From Ralstonia thomasii (GTDB lineage Bacteria > Pseudomonadota > Gammaproteobacteria > Burkholderiales > Burkholderiaceae), in the NCBI RefSeq assembly GCF_958405895.1, contig NZ_CATZAR010000012.1: DNA of 64,000 nt; one strand, written 5' to 3'. Below, piece by piece: positions 43,827 to 52,828 of the stretch (positions are counted from its first letter, which is position 1; each line of letters begins with the position of its first letter). The position numbers were made by a program, and so were the translations under genes. The notes under the pieces were generated by a model, which saw nothing but the letters and a program-made list of their open reading frames with translations, was not told the DNA's origin and made no database searches.

Positions 43827-46229
43827 TCAGCGGTGCTCACCTTCGCGCTTCTCATCACCGCGATTGCCTTGCGGATGCGGCTGGGCCTCGTGGTGTTCCT
43901 GCCGAGGTGGTTGTGCCTGCTGCTGCTGCGGTTGTGGCGCACGAGCTTCAGGCGGACGCGGTTGAGGCTGCGGCTGTGGCGGGCGCATCTCAACGTGCGG
44001 TTGCGGTGCGGGACGCGGGGCTTCCATGTGCGGTTCCGGCCGGCGTTGTTCGGGCTCGGGGCGTGCGCGCATCTGCGGCGGTTCGTTGTGCTGGCGCTCC
44101 TGCATGGCCGGTGCCGGGTTACCGTTGAAGCGATTCGGCTCCTGGCCGCCGCGCTGCGGCTGAGGTTGTGGCGCTTGCGCGCCGGCTTGCGGCAGTTGCG
44201 GACGCGGTTCGAAGGCGCGGCGCTCGTCTCGCGGTGTACCGGGCGCGCCGTCGCGCAGCGGTGGACGTGTCGTCATGCCCGCCGGGCCTTGTGGCGCCTG
44301 TGTAGTCTGCGGTTGTCCCGGGCGGTCCTGCGGCGCGGCGGCACCCGGCAGCGGGCGTGGCCGGTTGATCGCGCCCGGGGCCATCAGACCCTGTGGAGCT
44401 GATCCAGGTTGGGCACCATGGGCCGTCTGCGCATTCTGCGGGTTTGGGGAGCCCATCAACCCTTGCGGCCCATTCGGACCGCGTTGTTCCGCCGGTCGGC
44501 CAAGCTCGTTACCGGCGCGTGAGGGCCCATTTGGTCCATTGGGCCCACTCGGCGCGGCGCGGGTCAACCGTAGACCCGCTGCCTGCGCAGCGGCTGGCGC
44601 GGTCGGCATTCCCGTATCGGCGTGGCCTCGCACTGGCGCAACGCGGGCGCTCACGTTGCCGCCCGTCCATGCCGGGCCAGCGCCCGGGAGCGCACCGCCT
44701 TGAGAGCGGAACCGTTCTGCCAATGCATCGTGTCCACCTGCCGGCGCGGCGGGTGCTCGTACTGCAATCGCCTGACGTGCAAACGCCTGCTGCGGCGGCA
44801 ACTGGTGCGGCCCGCCGTTGGCCGCTGCACCCACCAGGCTGGCACGCAGCGGTGCCAGCGCCGGCGTCGACACAAACTGCGCATGCGCCATCTGCGCGCG
44901 CAATTGTTCCGGTCGCAGATGCGTCATGGCGGGACCGACCGGCTGGCCGTTGACGAAGGTCTTGGCTGGCACCGCCGTCAGTGCGGCTGGGTTGTTGGCA
45001 TTGACATAGGTGACGCGGTTCACGTTGCGAACGTTGGTCACGTTGGTGGTGTTGTTGATGATGGTCTTGTTGACCGTGACGTTGTTCACCACCACCGTGC
45101 GGTTGATGTTCGTCACGTAGGTCGGGCTGGCCGCATACACCGGGCGATACGCCTCGCCCGGCGCCAGCGGGAACCATGCCACCCCCGGCGAGCCGATCGA
45201 GATGTTGATCCCCCAGCTCACTCCACCGCCGCCTCCGCCGCCCACGAAGCCGACGAGCGCTGGCGCATAGACCGGCCGCGGTACCACCGGTCCCGGCACC
45301 CAGCACCACGTCGTGCCGACGTACGCCCAACGGCCGTAGTGGAAAGGCGCAAAGCCCCACGGCGCGTCGTCCACCCACGTCCAGCCCCAGGGCGCCACCC
45401 AGGCCCAATGGCCCGTGCGATACGGTGCCCAGCCGACGGGCACGGCGCGCGGTACCCACACGGCGCCATAGCCGTCTTCTTCACGCCAGGTGCCGTTGTC
45501 GTCGAGGGCCTCGTAGCCGGTCATTTCGCGGCCGACGTAGCGGGCGGAGACCGAAGCGTCTTCGCGTGCATCGCGCGATTCGGCCCAGCGGTCGAAGGCG
45601 TCGCGACCTGGGTTGTCGGTGCCGCCGGCCTCGGCGAGGTCCGTGCCGCCGAAGCGGATTTGCTGACCTGCGCCCAGCGGCGTGGAGCGGTCATCGCCGT
45701 AGGCCGTGCCCTGACCGTGCCACACGGTGACGGTCGTGCTCGAACCATCGGGGGCGACGTCAAGACGGTATTCGCCCGGTGCCTGCGGCGTGAACGCCAG
45801 GTTGGGCGTATCGATCTCGATGGTCTGGTCGGCCGGCAGCGACCGCACGCGTACCGACAGCGCGCCTTGCGTGAGCTTCACCTGCGTGTTGCGGTCGTCC
45901 AGGTCGACGAGCGTGGCGCCGGTGTTCTGGCCCAGGCGCAACGCTGTGGAGCCGACGTGGAGCTCACTGTGGCTGCCTTGGTCGGACCACAGGCGGTCAC
46001 CCGTGGTGAGCGGGCGGTTGAGCGAGGCGCCGGCCCAATCATCGGAGCCGGCGGGCGCGAAGCTCACCGTGCCGGAAAAGTCCGACAGCCGCGCCACCCG
46101 TGAAGCCGGATCGGCTGCCATCGCGGCCTGCGCACCGCAGACCAGCAGCACGGCGGCAACACCTACCGCGCGCAACACATACGGCAGCCGTACACCGGAA
46201 AGGGGGGAACGACGGGAAACTTTGGACAT
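43827..46229 (-). CDS. Secreted FecR-like/DUF6600 protein with a Pro/Gln-rich tail
   Basis: 800 residues. Signal peptide to about AAMAAD (residue 40). Residues 45-200 look like a FecR-type beta domain (GTVSFAPAGS; GDRLWSDQGSHSELHVGSTAL). About 245-340 hold Trp-rich DUF6600 sequence (GHWAWVAPWGWTWVDDAPWG; FHYGRWAYVGTTW). From about 490 it is low complexity, dominated by Pro, Gln, Ala, Gly and Arg, with repeated PNGPNGP-like units and a charged His-rich end. Predicted to be periplasmic or surface-exposed. Function unknown; similar long-tailed proteins occur in Burkholderiales. Divergent from the DUF3298-type gene 611 bp away. Confidence 0.85.
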   Translation of the reverse strand: MSKVSRRSPLSGVRLPYVLRAVGVAAVLLVCGAQAAMAADPASRVARLSDFSGTVSFAPAGSDDWAGASLNRPLTTGDRLWSDQGSHSELHVGSTALRLGQNTGATLVDLDDRNTQVKLTQGALSVRVRSLPADQTIEIDTPNLAFTPQAPGEYRLDVAPDGSSTTVTVWHGQGTAYGDDRSTPLGAGQQIRFGGTDLAEAGGTDNPGRDAFDRWAESRDAREDASVSARYVGREMTGYEALDDNGTWREEDGYGAVWVPRAVPVGWAPYRTGHWAWVAPWGWTWVDDAPWGFAPFHYGRWAYVGTTWCWVPGPVVPRPVYAPALVGFVGGGGGGGVSWGINISIGSPGVAWFPLAPGEAYRPVYAASPTYVTNINRTVVVNNVTVNKTIINNTTNVTNVRNVNRVTYVNANNPAALTAVPAKTFVNGQPVGPAMTHLRPEQLRAQMAHAQFVSTPALAPLRASLVGAAANGGPHQLPPQQAFARQAIAVRAPAAPAGGHDALAERFRSQGGALPGAGPAWTGGNVSARVAPVRGHADTGMPTAPAAAQAAGLRLTRAAPSGPNGPNGPSRAGNELGRPAEQRGPNGPQGLMGSPNPQNAQTAHGAQPGSAPQGLMAPGAINRPRPLPGAAAPQDRPGQPQTTQAPQGPAGMTTRPPLRDGAPGTPRDERRAFEPRPQLPQAGAQAPQPQPQRGGQEPNRFNGNPAPAMQERQHNEPPQMRARPEPEQRRPEPHMEAPRPAPQPHVEMRPPQPQPQPRPPEARAPQPQQQQAQPPRQEHHEAQPHPQGNRGDEKREGEHR

Positions 46230-46420
46230 GATGAGCCCTCGTTTTTATAGCGGCCTGTGCCGCGTGGATGTCTCCATTTAACGCGGCAGGCGGCGAGGGG
46301 TCGACTTGCCTTTGTAAGAGCGTGTTTCGCGGTAGCAGGCAGCCCCCAGATGTATCGGCTGGATCCAAGGCACTTGCGAGAGGCGGGAAGCTGTCGGGCA
46401 GGCGCGCGAATTGCGCACAC

Positions 46421-46454
46421 AAAAAAAAGCGCGCGGGCCGGGGAGCGCCGCGCG
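46421..46454 (-). terminator. Minus-strand terminator in a gene-free region
   Basis: On the minus strand a 7-bp all-GC stem CGCGCGG/CCGCGCG (46454-46448 with 46436-46430) is followed by one base and eight Ts (46428-46421). It would end a leftward transcript arising between about 46460 and 46840, where no gene is supported. The 611-bp stretch 46230-46840 otherwise holds the two divergent promoters, which cannot be placed exactly, and no convincing ORF. Confidence 0.5.
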
Positions 46455-46840
46455 GACGGGAAATCCCTTCGAGGGGTCAATTCGAAAGGAGGGGGTAACC
46501 TTGCACCGGGGTCTGCGTCCGTGGTCGTCGCCCTGGACGGGGATGGTCATCCGGCGCCTGATATGGCGCACAACAATTGGACACAAACGCTGAGGTGCGA
46601 AGGCATTGTGGGTGACGGGGTGGCCCCGAGGCGTAACAAAGTGTGTCGGATTGCAATCGAATGCAAGCGCGGTAAAAGCCGCCCTGTGTGAGTCCGAAAG
46701 CGCCTGAAGGGCCGGTTCGGGGAACGCCTGCTGCACCTGCACAGTCCCATCGTTTTGCCGCTGAGGCAGACGGGGCTTGGAAAACGGCGAACCAGCGGTG
46801 TGTGTCCTAGTCTGGGGTGTCGGGTTGATAGGAGGGAGGC

Positions 46841-47983
46841 ATGCACAGGCATGCGATGCACGATGTGTTGCAGAAGTCGGTGAGGGCGGGCGTTTTTGTT
46901 ACCTTGATGGGGGCACTTGGCGGGTTGGGCAGCGCACAGGCCGGAACAGAAGCGGTCTTCGCTGCGCCTGCAGCACCCGCGAGTGCGCCGCCCGCCTCGG
47001 CACCTGTTGCTTCTGCGCCAACTGTCGCCCTTGCAAAAACGAAAGAGCAGCACGAGCGCCTGGCGGGTAGTTTCTGGCAGGGCACGGTGGGAAAGGGCGC
47101 CGACAGCCCAGGGTGGAACGTCTGGCTGAACGTGTACGACCCGCCACCCAGAGGGCAGGACGCGGACAAGGACCCGGTGGCCGACACGCTGACTGGCGAT
47201 GCCTACGACGACCGCCCCCAGGGCCGCACCTTCTGGACCATCGAAGGGCGCAACGTACCCGAGCGCCGCTTCGTGTGGCGCGAGCGCGCAGAAGCACTCG
47301 ATGCGGCTGGCCAGCCCGTCGTGCGCGAGGGCGGCACGCTCTCCGGTGCGCTGTCGGCCGACGGCTCCACCGCCACCGGCACCTGGAGCGATGGTGGCCG
47401 CAGTCAACCCTTCACGCTCAAGCGCGTGGCGCGCTATCAGGAGTCCACGGGCGCTTCCGGCCAGGCCAAGCTGACCGAGCGCTATCCGGTGACGGGCGAT
47501 GCCGGCATCGACACGCTGATCCAATCGCTGCGCGTGCGCAAGTGCGATCAATTCGACAACGAATGCGTCATCCGCATCAGCGCCATCGGTTTGGGCGACA
47601 CCGTGAGCCTCTTGCGCATGGTCTGGGCCTACAGCGGCGGCGCGCACGGCAACTACAGCTTCACCGCCGGCAACTGGCGACGCGGTGCGCAGGGCTTCCA
47701 GCCGATCGCCTTGGCCGATGTGCTGAACCCCACATCCGCCTGCCTGCAGAGCTTCAATACGCAGATTGTCGATGCGCTCAAGCGCGAAGGCGCACCCGAT
47801 GCGCCGCGCGGCGCCCTCAAGGAGCGCGACCTGCGTAACGCCGCGTTTCCGTTTACGCTGCAAGGTGACCGCATCGTCGTGCACTACGGGCCGTATGAGG
47901 TCGGACCCTATTCGTCGGGCGCGTTCCGTGCTGCCGTGCGCATCGATGACCTGGGCGCCGCATGCAAGCGGCCCGCAACCTGA
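46841..47983 (+). CDS. Exported DUF3298-type (RsiV-like) protein
   Basis: 380 residues. Probable signal peptide (hydrophobic VFVTLMGALGGLGSAQA, about 17-33), then an Ala/Pro/Ser linker to residue 60. A beta-rich middle part (FWQGTVGKG; TGTWSDGGRSQPFTLKRV) is followed by a C-terminal domain with VWAYSGGAHGNYSF and VVHYGPYEVGPYSSG, matching the DUF3298 pattern of the lysozyme-binding anti-sigma factor RsiV. No sigma factor gene is next to it. The start has GGAGG upstream. Probably periplasmic; function unknown. Confidence 0.8.
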   Translation: MHRHAMHDVLQKSVRAGVFVTLMGALGGLGSAQAGTEAVFAAPAAPASAPPASAPVASAPTVALAKTKEQHERLAGSFWQGTVGKGADSPGWNVWLNVYDPPPRGQDADKDPVADTLTGDAYDDRPQGRTFWTIEGRNVPERRFVWRERAEALDAAGQPVVREGGTLSGALSADGSTATGTWSDGGRSQPFTLKRVARYQESTGASGQAKLTERYPVTGDAGIDTLIQSLRVRKCDQFDNECVIRISAIGLGDTVSLLRMVWAYSGGAHGNYSFTAGNWRRGAQGFQPIALADVLNPTSACLQSFNTQIVDALKREGAPDAPRGALKERDLRNAAFPFTLQGDRIVVHYGPYEVGPYSSGAFRAAVRIDDLGAACKRPAT

Positions 47984-48003
47984 TTCCATCTGCATCGTCA
48001 ACC

Positions 48004-48468
48004 ATGTTGTCCGCCAATCCCTCCTACGCTGACGAGCAAGCCACCATGCGCCGGCTGCTGTCCGGCAAGACCATCGCCGTGGTCGGGCTGTCGCCGCGTC
48101 CCACGCGGCCCAGCTATGACGTGGCGCGCTATCTGCAGCAGGCCGGCTATCGCATCGTGCCCGTCAATCCGCAGCACGCGGGCGAAGACGTGCTCGGCGA
48201 GCCCTGCTACGCCACGCTCACCGAAGCTGCGACGACGCTTGCCGCCGCCGGCCAGCGCATCGATCTGGTCGATATCTTCCGGCGCTCAGAGCAGGTGCTG
48301 CCCGTCGTGCAGGAAGCCGTGATGCTGGGCGTGGGCGGCATCTGGGTGCAGCTCGGCATCGTGAATGACGAGGCGATGGCCGTGGCGCGCAACGCTGGCA
48401 TTCCGGCCGTGCAAGACCGCTGCACGAAGATCGAACACTGGCGACTCGGCATCGGCGAGCAAAAATAA
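48004..48468 (+). CDS. CoA-binding domain protein (YccU-like)
   Basis: 154 residues from ATG 48004; a start at 47962 would overlap the previous gene. Rossmann-like CoA-binding domain: IAVVGLSPRPTRPSYDVARYL, IVPVNPQ, DLVDIFRRSEQVLPVV, GGIWVQLGI and the C-terminal VQDRCTKIEH. YccU-type proteins bind CoA; their biological role is poorly defined. Placed 20 bp after the DUF3298-type gene, same strand. Confidence 0.9.
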   Translation: MLSANPSYADEQATMRRLLSGKTIAVVGLSPRPTRPSYDVARYLQQAGYRIVPVNPQHAGEDVLGEPCYATLTEAATTLAAAGQRIDLVDIFRRSEQVLPVVQEAVMLGVGGIWVQLGIVNDEAMAVARNAGIPAVQDRCTKIEHWRLGIGEQK

Positions 48469-48622
48469 ATGTCAGCCCCCAAGGCGCCCTGTGCGACGAA
48501 CGCGACGGCGCCCCGGACTGACATTCCGCTGCCGCTCGCGCCGTGCGGCTTCCTGACGTATCGGAAGGTCCAAGCCAGCGCGACGCGCTACACTCGGGCG
48601 GTCGTCGCATCCCGCTTACGTC

Positions 48623-49570
48623 ATGGCCGTCGATCCGCAAATCCTGCAGTTCTACCAACGCCTTGCCGAACAGTTCGGCGCCCTGCCACTGCCCGAGGAC
48701 GCAGCCGCGCAGCGCGCGCGCTTCGAGGCGATTGCTGCGGTATCCGCCCGACCCGATCCCGACGGCGTTGAAGTTTCTGACTTGAGCGTGCCGCTTGCGG
48801 GCCGCACGCTCGACGCCATCGTCTTTCGTCCGAAAGGCGTGGCAACGCCGCGTTTGCTGGTGTGGTTTCACGGTGGCGGATGGGTGGTTGGCGCGCCGCG
48901 CACAACGCATCGCATGCTGGCCGCATTGATGGCGCAAGACACCGGCTGCGCCGTGATGAGCGTCGACTACCGCCTCGCGCCGGAGCATCCATTTCCCGTG
49001 CCGGCCGATGATGCCCGCGACGCGCTCGCGTACCTGGCCGAGCAGCGCGTGCACCTCGGCTTCGATCCGGACTTCCTGGCTGTGGGTGGCGACAGCGCCG
49101 GCGGCCATCTTGCGGTGCAGGCCGCGCAGGGTGCGCGCCCTGGCCTCGTCAATGCGCAGTTCCTGCTGTACCCCGTCACCACGCCGGCTTTTGGCAGCGA
49201 GAGCTACAACGCGTTTGCGCAAGGCCCCGGCCTCACGCGCGATGAAATGCGCTGGTACTGGGAGAAATACATCGGTGCAGACGCCCTCGCCAAGCCCCTC
49301 GCCGAGCAAGACCCCCGCATCTTCCTGATGGCGCGCACGCCGGCAACTACGCCGCCCGATACCGTCGTCATCGTGGCGGCGCACGACGTGCTGCGCGACG
49401 ATGGCCTGCAATACGCCGACTACCTCGTGCAGCACGGCGCGCAGGTCATCACCATCGAAGCCTCGGGCATGACGCACGCCTTTGCGCGCATCCAGTTCGA
49501 GGCCGAGCGTGCACGTGAATGGATGCGCCGCGCGGCGCACGCATTCGTCGGGATGATCAGCGGGGAATAA
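48623..49570 (+). CDS. Alpha/beta hydrolase of the hormone-sensitive lipase family
   Basis: 315 residues. Oxyanion motif HGGGWVVGAP, nucleophile GDSAGGHLA, and the C-terminal acid and histidine (AHDVLRDDG; GMTHAF) give a complete type IV esterase/lipase site. No signal peptide. Members hydrolyse short-chain esters; the natural substrate is not evident. Length is normal for the family, and no operon partner is seen. Confidence 0.92.
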   Translation: MAVDPQILQFYQRLAEQFGALPLPEDAAAQRARFEAIAAVSARPDPDGVEVSDLSVPLAGRTLDAIVFRPKGVATPRLLVWFHGGGWVVGAPRTTHRMLAALMAQDTGCAVMSVDYRLAPEHPFPVPADDARDALAYLAEQRVHLGFDPDFLAVGGDSAGGHLAVQAAQGARPGLVNAQFLLYPVTTPAFGSESYNAFAQGPGLTRDEMRWYWEKYIGADALAKPLAEQDPRIFLMARTPATTPPDTVVIVAAHDVLRDDGLQYADYLVQHGAQVITIEASGMTHAFARIQFEAERAREWMRRAAHAFVGMISGE

Positions 49571-49584
49571 GTGAGGGGCAGGGC

Positions 49585-49788
49585 CTAACGCGTCGGCGTG
49601 CGGCGCTGGCGGAACGCGGCACGCACGCGGCGTGTGACAAACAGCGAGAGATAGTCCTGCACGCTGGCATCTGCCGCCAACGCGCGCATCGTCTGCATGT
49701 ACTGCTCGCGGACGAGATCGGCCGGTGCGCCGGTGTCCTGTGCGATCTGCTGGATCTGCTCGTCCTGGTCTGCGATGGGGGTACCCAT
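49585..49788 (-). CDS. DUF3562 family small protein
   Basis: 67 residues from the ATG at 49786-49788 (complement), with AGG-rich sequence upstream. Helical protein: DEQIQQIAQDTGAPADLVRE, MQTMRALAADASVQDYLSLF, and a basic C-terminus VTRRVRAAFRQRRTPTR. The pattern matches DUF3562, a small family in Burkholderiales of unknown function; the basic tail could bind nucleic acid. Converges on the esterase gene. Confidence 0.75.
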   Translation of the reverse strand: MGTPIADQDEQIQQIAQDTGAPADLVREQYMQTMRALAADASVQDYLSLFVTRRVRAAFRQRRTPTR

Positions 49789-49960
49789 GTGTCCTTCCCG
49801 TCGTTGCTTTGGCAGTGACGCGCGGGGCTGACTTGCGCGGCGAGTGATCACTATAGGAAACGCGCCGGAACAATCCAGCCTTGTTGCAAAGCTTTCAGCG
49901 GGCAGCCTGTGCGGCATCAAACCGGTGCTGTTGCCGGTGCAAACACTGCACCGGCAAGGA

Positions 49961-51022
49961 TCATTTCCCCCAGTTCGCGGGCATGCTCTGCAGACCGATG
50001 GCAGCGCCCGATACGTCCGTCACGCGGGCCAGTTCACGATACGCAATGGCCTGCACGCGTTCGGGCAGCGGCACGAACTTCGCACGCGCGGCCAGTTCGT
50101 CGCCGTGGAAGTAACCCCACGTCAGGAACTTCAGCGCGGCCAGCGTGCGCGCGCCCGATGCGCTGACCACCGGCACGACGATGAAGGTGCCCATAGTGAT
50201 CGGCCACGTTTCCGCGCCCGGCAGATTGACCAGCGGCGCGGTGAAATCGCCCTTGCGGTTCCATGCGCTTTGCGTGACGGCTTCGCGGAAACCGCTCACC
50301 TGCGCGCTGACGAAGCGGCCCGCGACGTTGCGCAGTTGCACGCCGCTCAGGTCGTTGTCGAGGATGTAGTTGTAATCGACATAACCGATGGCGCCGGACG
50401 TGGCCTGCACGGCTTTGACCACATCGCCGCTGCCCTTGGCCGCTGTGAAGCCTGCGGGCCAGTTGATGGTCGACTTCGTGCCGTACGTGCTTTTCCATTC
50501 GGCGCTGACGGCGCTCAGGTAATCGGTGAAGTGGTACGTCGTGCCCGAACCATCGGCGCGCACGACCGGATGGATCTTCAGCTTGGGTAGCGTCACACCC
50601 GGGTTCAGCGCGCGCAACTCCGGCGCATCCCAGCTCTCGACCTTGCCAAGGAAGATCTGCGCCAGCAGTTCGCCCGTCAATTTGAGCTGACCGCGCGGTA
50701 CCCCTGGCACGTTCACAAACGGCACCGCACCCGTCACCACCGACGGCACGCAGACGAGGCCCGCCTTGGCAGCCTCCGCGCTGGAGAGCGGCACGTCGGA
50801 CGCACCAAAATCCACGGCGCCTGCGCGAATGCGCTTCAGGCCTTCTCCCGAGCCCACCGCGTCATAGCTGAGCGTAACGCCGGATGACGCGGCATACCCC
50901 GCCGCCCAGACGCGATAGACCGGTGCAGCGGCGGTCGAACCTGCCCCGCGCACCTCCGCGCGAGCGAGAACCGGCAAGCCCGCAGCCGCAACGGCCAGGG
51001 CGAGAACAACGTGCTTGAACAT
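49961..51022 (-). CDS. pstS: Phosphate ABC transporter binding protein, PstS-like, orphan
   Basis: 353 residues from the ATG at 51020-51022 (complement). Signal peptide to about ARAE (residue 22). PstS features: GAGSTAAAPVYRVWAAGY, YDAVGSGEGLKRIRAGAVDFGASD and VVRADGSGTTYHFTDYL, which form the phosphate-binding cleft. PstC, PstA, PstB and PhoU genes are absent nearby, so it serves a transporter encoded elsewhere or another phosphate-related role. A Pho box was not identified. Confidence 0.88.
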   Translation of the reverse strand: MFKHVVLALAVAAAGLPVLARAEVRGAGSTAAAPVYRVWAAGYAASSGVTLSYDAVGSGEGLKRIRAGAVDFGASDVPLSSAEAAKAGLVCVPSVVTGAVPFVNVPGVPRGQLKLTGELLAQIFLGKVESWDAPELRALNPGVTLPKLKIHPVVRADGSGTTYHFTDYLSAVSAEWKSTYGTKSTINWPAGFTAAKGSGDVVKAVQATSGAIGYVDYNYILDNDLSGVQLRNVAGRFVSAQVSGFREAVTQSAWNRKGDFTAPLVNLPGAETWPITMGTFIVVPVVSASGARTLAALKFLTWGYFHGDELAARAKFVPLPERVQAIAYRELARVTDVSGAAIGLQSMPANWGK

Positions 51023-51215
51023 GAGAAGACCTGCGGGGCTGCAGAAGACGCAAAGCATGCGATTGTAGCGACGCGCATGTGACAGCACGGCGTGTAGCCC
51101 TGATAGAGCCCATCTACAACATGGGGATCTGTTGTAAGACGTTCCGCAAACGTTGGGCGGAGTAGGGGGTGGGATCGGCGGTTTTGTTTAGGACCCGCCG
51201 CTCCCCGGCTACCGA

Positions 51216-51845
51216 TCAGGCGACGGTGCTGGCCGCGTCGGCCTTGATCAAGCCCTCGGCTTTCAACGCTGCCACCACCTGCGGCCGCGCACCCACCCGT
51301 GCCATATACGCCTGCACATGCGGATACGCGCCCATCGGCAGCGCCAGGAAGTTCGTCCAGTTCAGCACCGCAAACGCATAGGCGTCGGCCACGCTGTAGG
51401 TGTCGGCCAGGTAAGGCTGTTTGGCGAGGCGGGCGTCGAGTTCGGCAAAGCGCTTGGCGAGCTTGTCCTTGGCGCCCTGGCGCGTGGCCTCGGGTGTGTC
51501 CTTGTACCAGAGCGGGCCGAAGCCTTTGTGCAGCTCGGTGCTGACAAAGGTGAGCCATTCGATCACGGCCAGGCGGTGCGCGCTGCCGGGCTTGCCGATC
51601 AGCGCCTGTGTCGGGTCGAGGTCGGCCACGTACTGCAGCAGCGCGGCAGCTTCGGTGTGGCGCGAGCCGTCGGCCAGCTCCAGCAGCGGCACGTAACCGC
51701 GCGGCGAGATCGTGTAGAAATCCGTGCCATCAGCGGTGAGGTGCTTGGCCAGGTCGACGGCGGTCAGGTCAAACTGCGCACCCACTTCGCGCAGGGCGAT
51801 ATGGACGGCCAGCGAGCAGGCGCCGGCGGAGTAATAGAGCTTCAT
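51216..51845 (-). CDS. Glutathione S-transferase, beta-class-like
   Basis: 209 residues from the ATG at 51843-51845 (complement); the longer open frame to 52127 is antisense to the neighbouring gene. N-terminal thioredoxin-like domain MKLYYSAGACSLAVHIALRE with the beta-class cysteine (Cys10), SPRGYVPLLEL with cis-Pro, then the helical domain (YSVADAYAFAVLNWTNFLAL). It conjugates glutathione to electrophiles or reduces disulfides. Divergent from a LysR regulator 100 bp away, its likely regulator. Confidence 0.92.
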   Translation of the reverse strand: MKLYYSAGACSLAVHIALREVGAQFDLTAVDLAKHLTADGTDFYTISPRGYVPLLELADGSRHTEAAALLQYVADLDPTQALIGKPGSAHRLAVIEWLTFVSTELHKGFGPLWYKDTPEATRQGAKDKLAKRFAELDARLAKQPYLADTYSVADAYAFAVLNWTNFLALPMGAYPHVQAYMARVGARPQVVAALKAEGLIKADAASTVA

Positions 51846-51945
51846 GGTCTGGGTCTCGTGAACAGGTTGGGAAAGCCGCCAACGGCGGCGGTGACGACAC
51901 TGTAGGATTGCGTCAGTGCCAATGAAATAGGCAGAACAGCAAATC

Positions 51946-52827
51946 ATGCTTGCGCAAACGCAATACCGATTGAGCGCGGCAGACCTGGAGATCGTGCTGG
52001 CGATGGTGCGCACGGGCACGTTGGCGGCGGCTGGTGAACGGCTTGGGGTGGATGCGTCCACGGTGTTCCGGTCGTTGCAGCGCATCGAGCGCGGGCTGGG
52101 CGCCACGCTGTTTGCGCGCTCGCGCACGGGCTATCTGGCGGGCGACCTAGCGCACGCGCTGGCGGAGCAGGCCGAGCAGGTGGAGTCGGCACTGGAGGCC
52201 GCGCGATCGGCGGTACATGCCGTGCCGGACCAAGTGTCGGGCACGGTACGCATCACCACCACGGACACGATCCTGGTCGGCCTGGTCGCCCCCGCGTTGA
52301 AGGCGCTGCAAGCCCAGCATCCGAACCTCAACTACGACCTGCGTGTGAGCAACGAGCTGGCCAGCCTGACCCGGCGCGATGCCGATATTGCCGTGCGGGC
52401 CACGCGCCGTCCGCCGCAGCATCTGGTGGGCAAACACATCGGGCCGATTCGCGTGGGGTTATACGCGGGGCGCGCAAGCGGCATCACCTACGCCGATGTC
52501 GAAGCTGGCCGCACGCCGTGGCTCGCCATTGACGATGCAATTCCGGATCACCCGTCAGTCAGTTGGCGCAAACGGCATTTCCCCAAGGTCATGCCCACGT
52601 ACTTCGTCAACAGCTTGCAGATCGCGGCCGAGATGGTCGGCATGGGCATGGGCGTCGGGATCCTGCCCGTGGTGATGGCGCAGACGCGCAGCGATCTGGT
52701 GGCGCTGCGGGATCTGCAAGACGCCAATCAATCGGAGCTATGGCTGCTGACGCATCCGGAGTCGCGCCACCTGCGGCGGATCGCGGTGGTGTATGGCCAC
52801 TTGGCGCAGACGCTGCGTCTGCCGTAG
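51946..52827 (+). CDS. LysR-family transcriptional regulator
   Basis: 293 residues. N-terminal HTH: LEIVLAMVRTGTLAAAGERLG and VFRSLQRIERGLGATLFAR; effector domain from about 90 (VSGTVRITTTDTILVGLVAP). Divergent from the glutathione S-transferase gene, the usual arrangement for its target. The 3' end abuts the sterol desaturase gene tail-to-tail (1-bp gap). Confidence 0.92.
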   Translation: MLAQTQYRLSAADLEIVLAMVRTGTLAAAGERLGVDASTVFRSLQRIERGLGATLFARSRTGYLAGDLAHALAEQAEQVESALEAARSAVHAVPDQVSGTVRITTTDTILVGLVAPALKALQAQHPNLNYDLRVSNELASLTRRDADIAVRATRRPPQHLVGKHIGPIRVGLYAGRASGITYADVEAGRTPWLAIDDAIPDHPSVSWRKRHFPKVMPTYFVNSLQIAAEMVGMGMGVGILPVVMAQTRSDLVALRDLQDANQSELWLLTHPESRHLRRIAVVYGHLAQTLRLP

Positions 52828-52828
52828 T

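Noticed and set aside
46278..46742. 154-codon minus-strand frame in the 46230-46840 gap
   Set aside because: No ribosome binding site, no recognisable pattern, and it contains the terminator at 46421-46454, which would cut its transcript.
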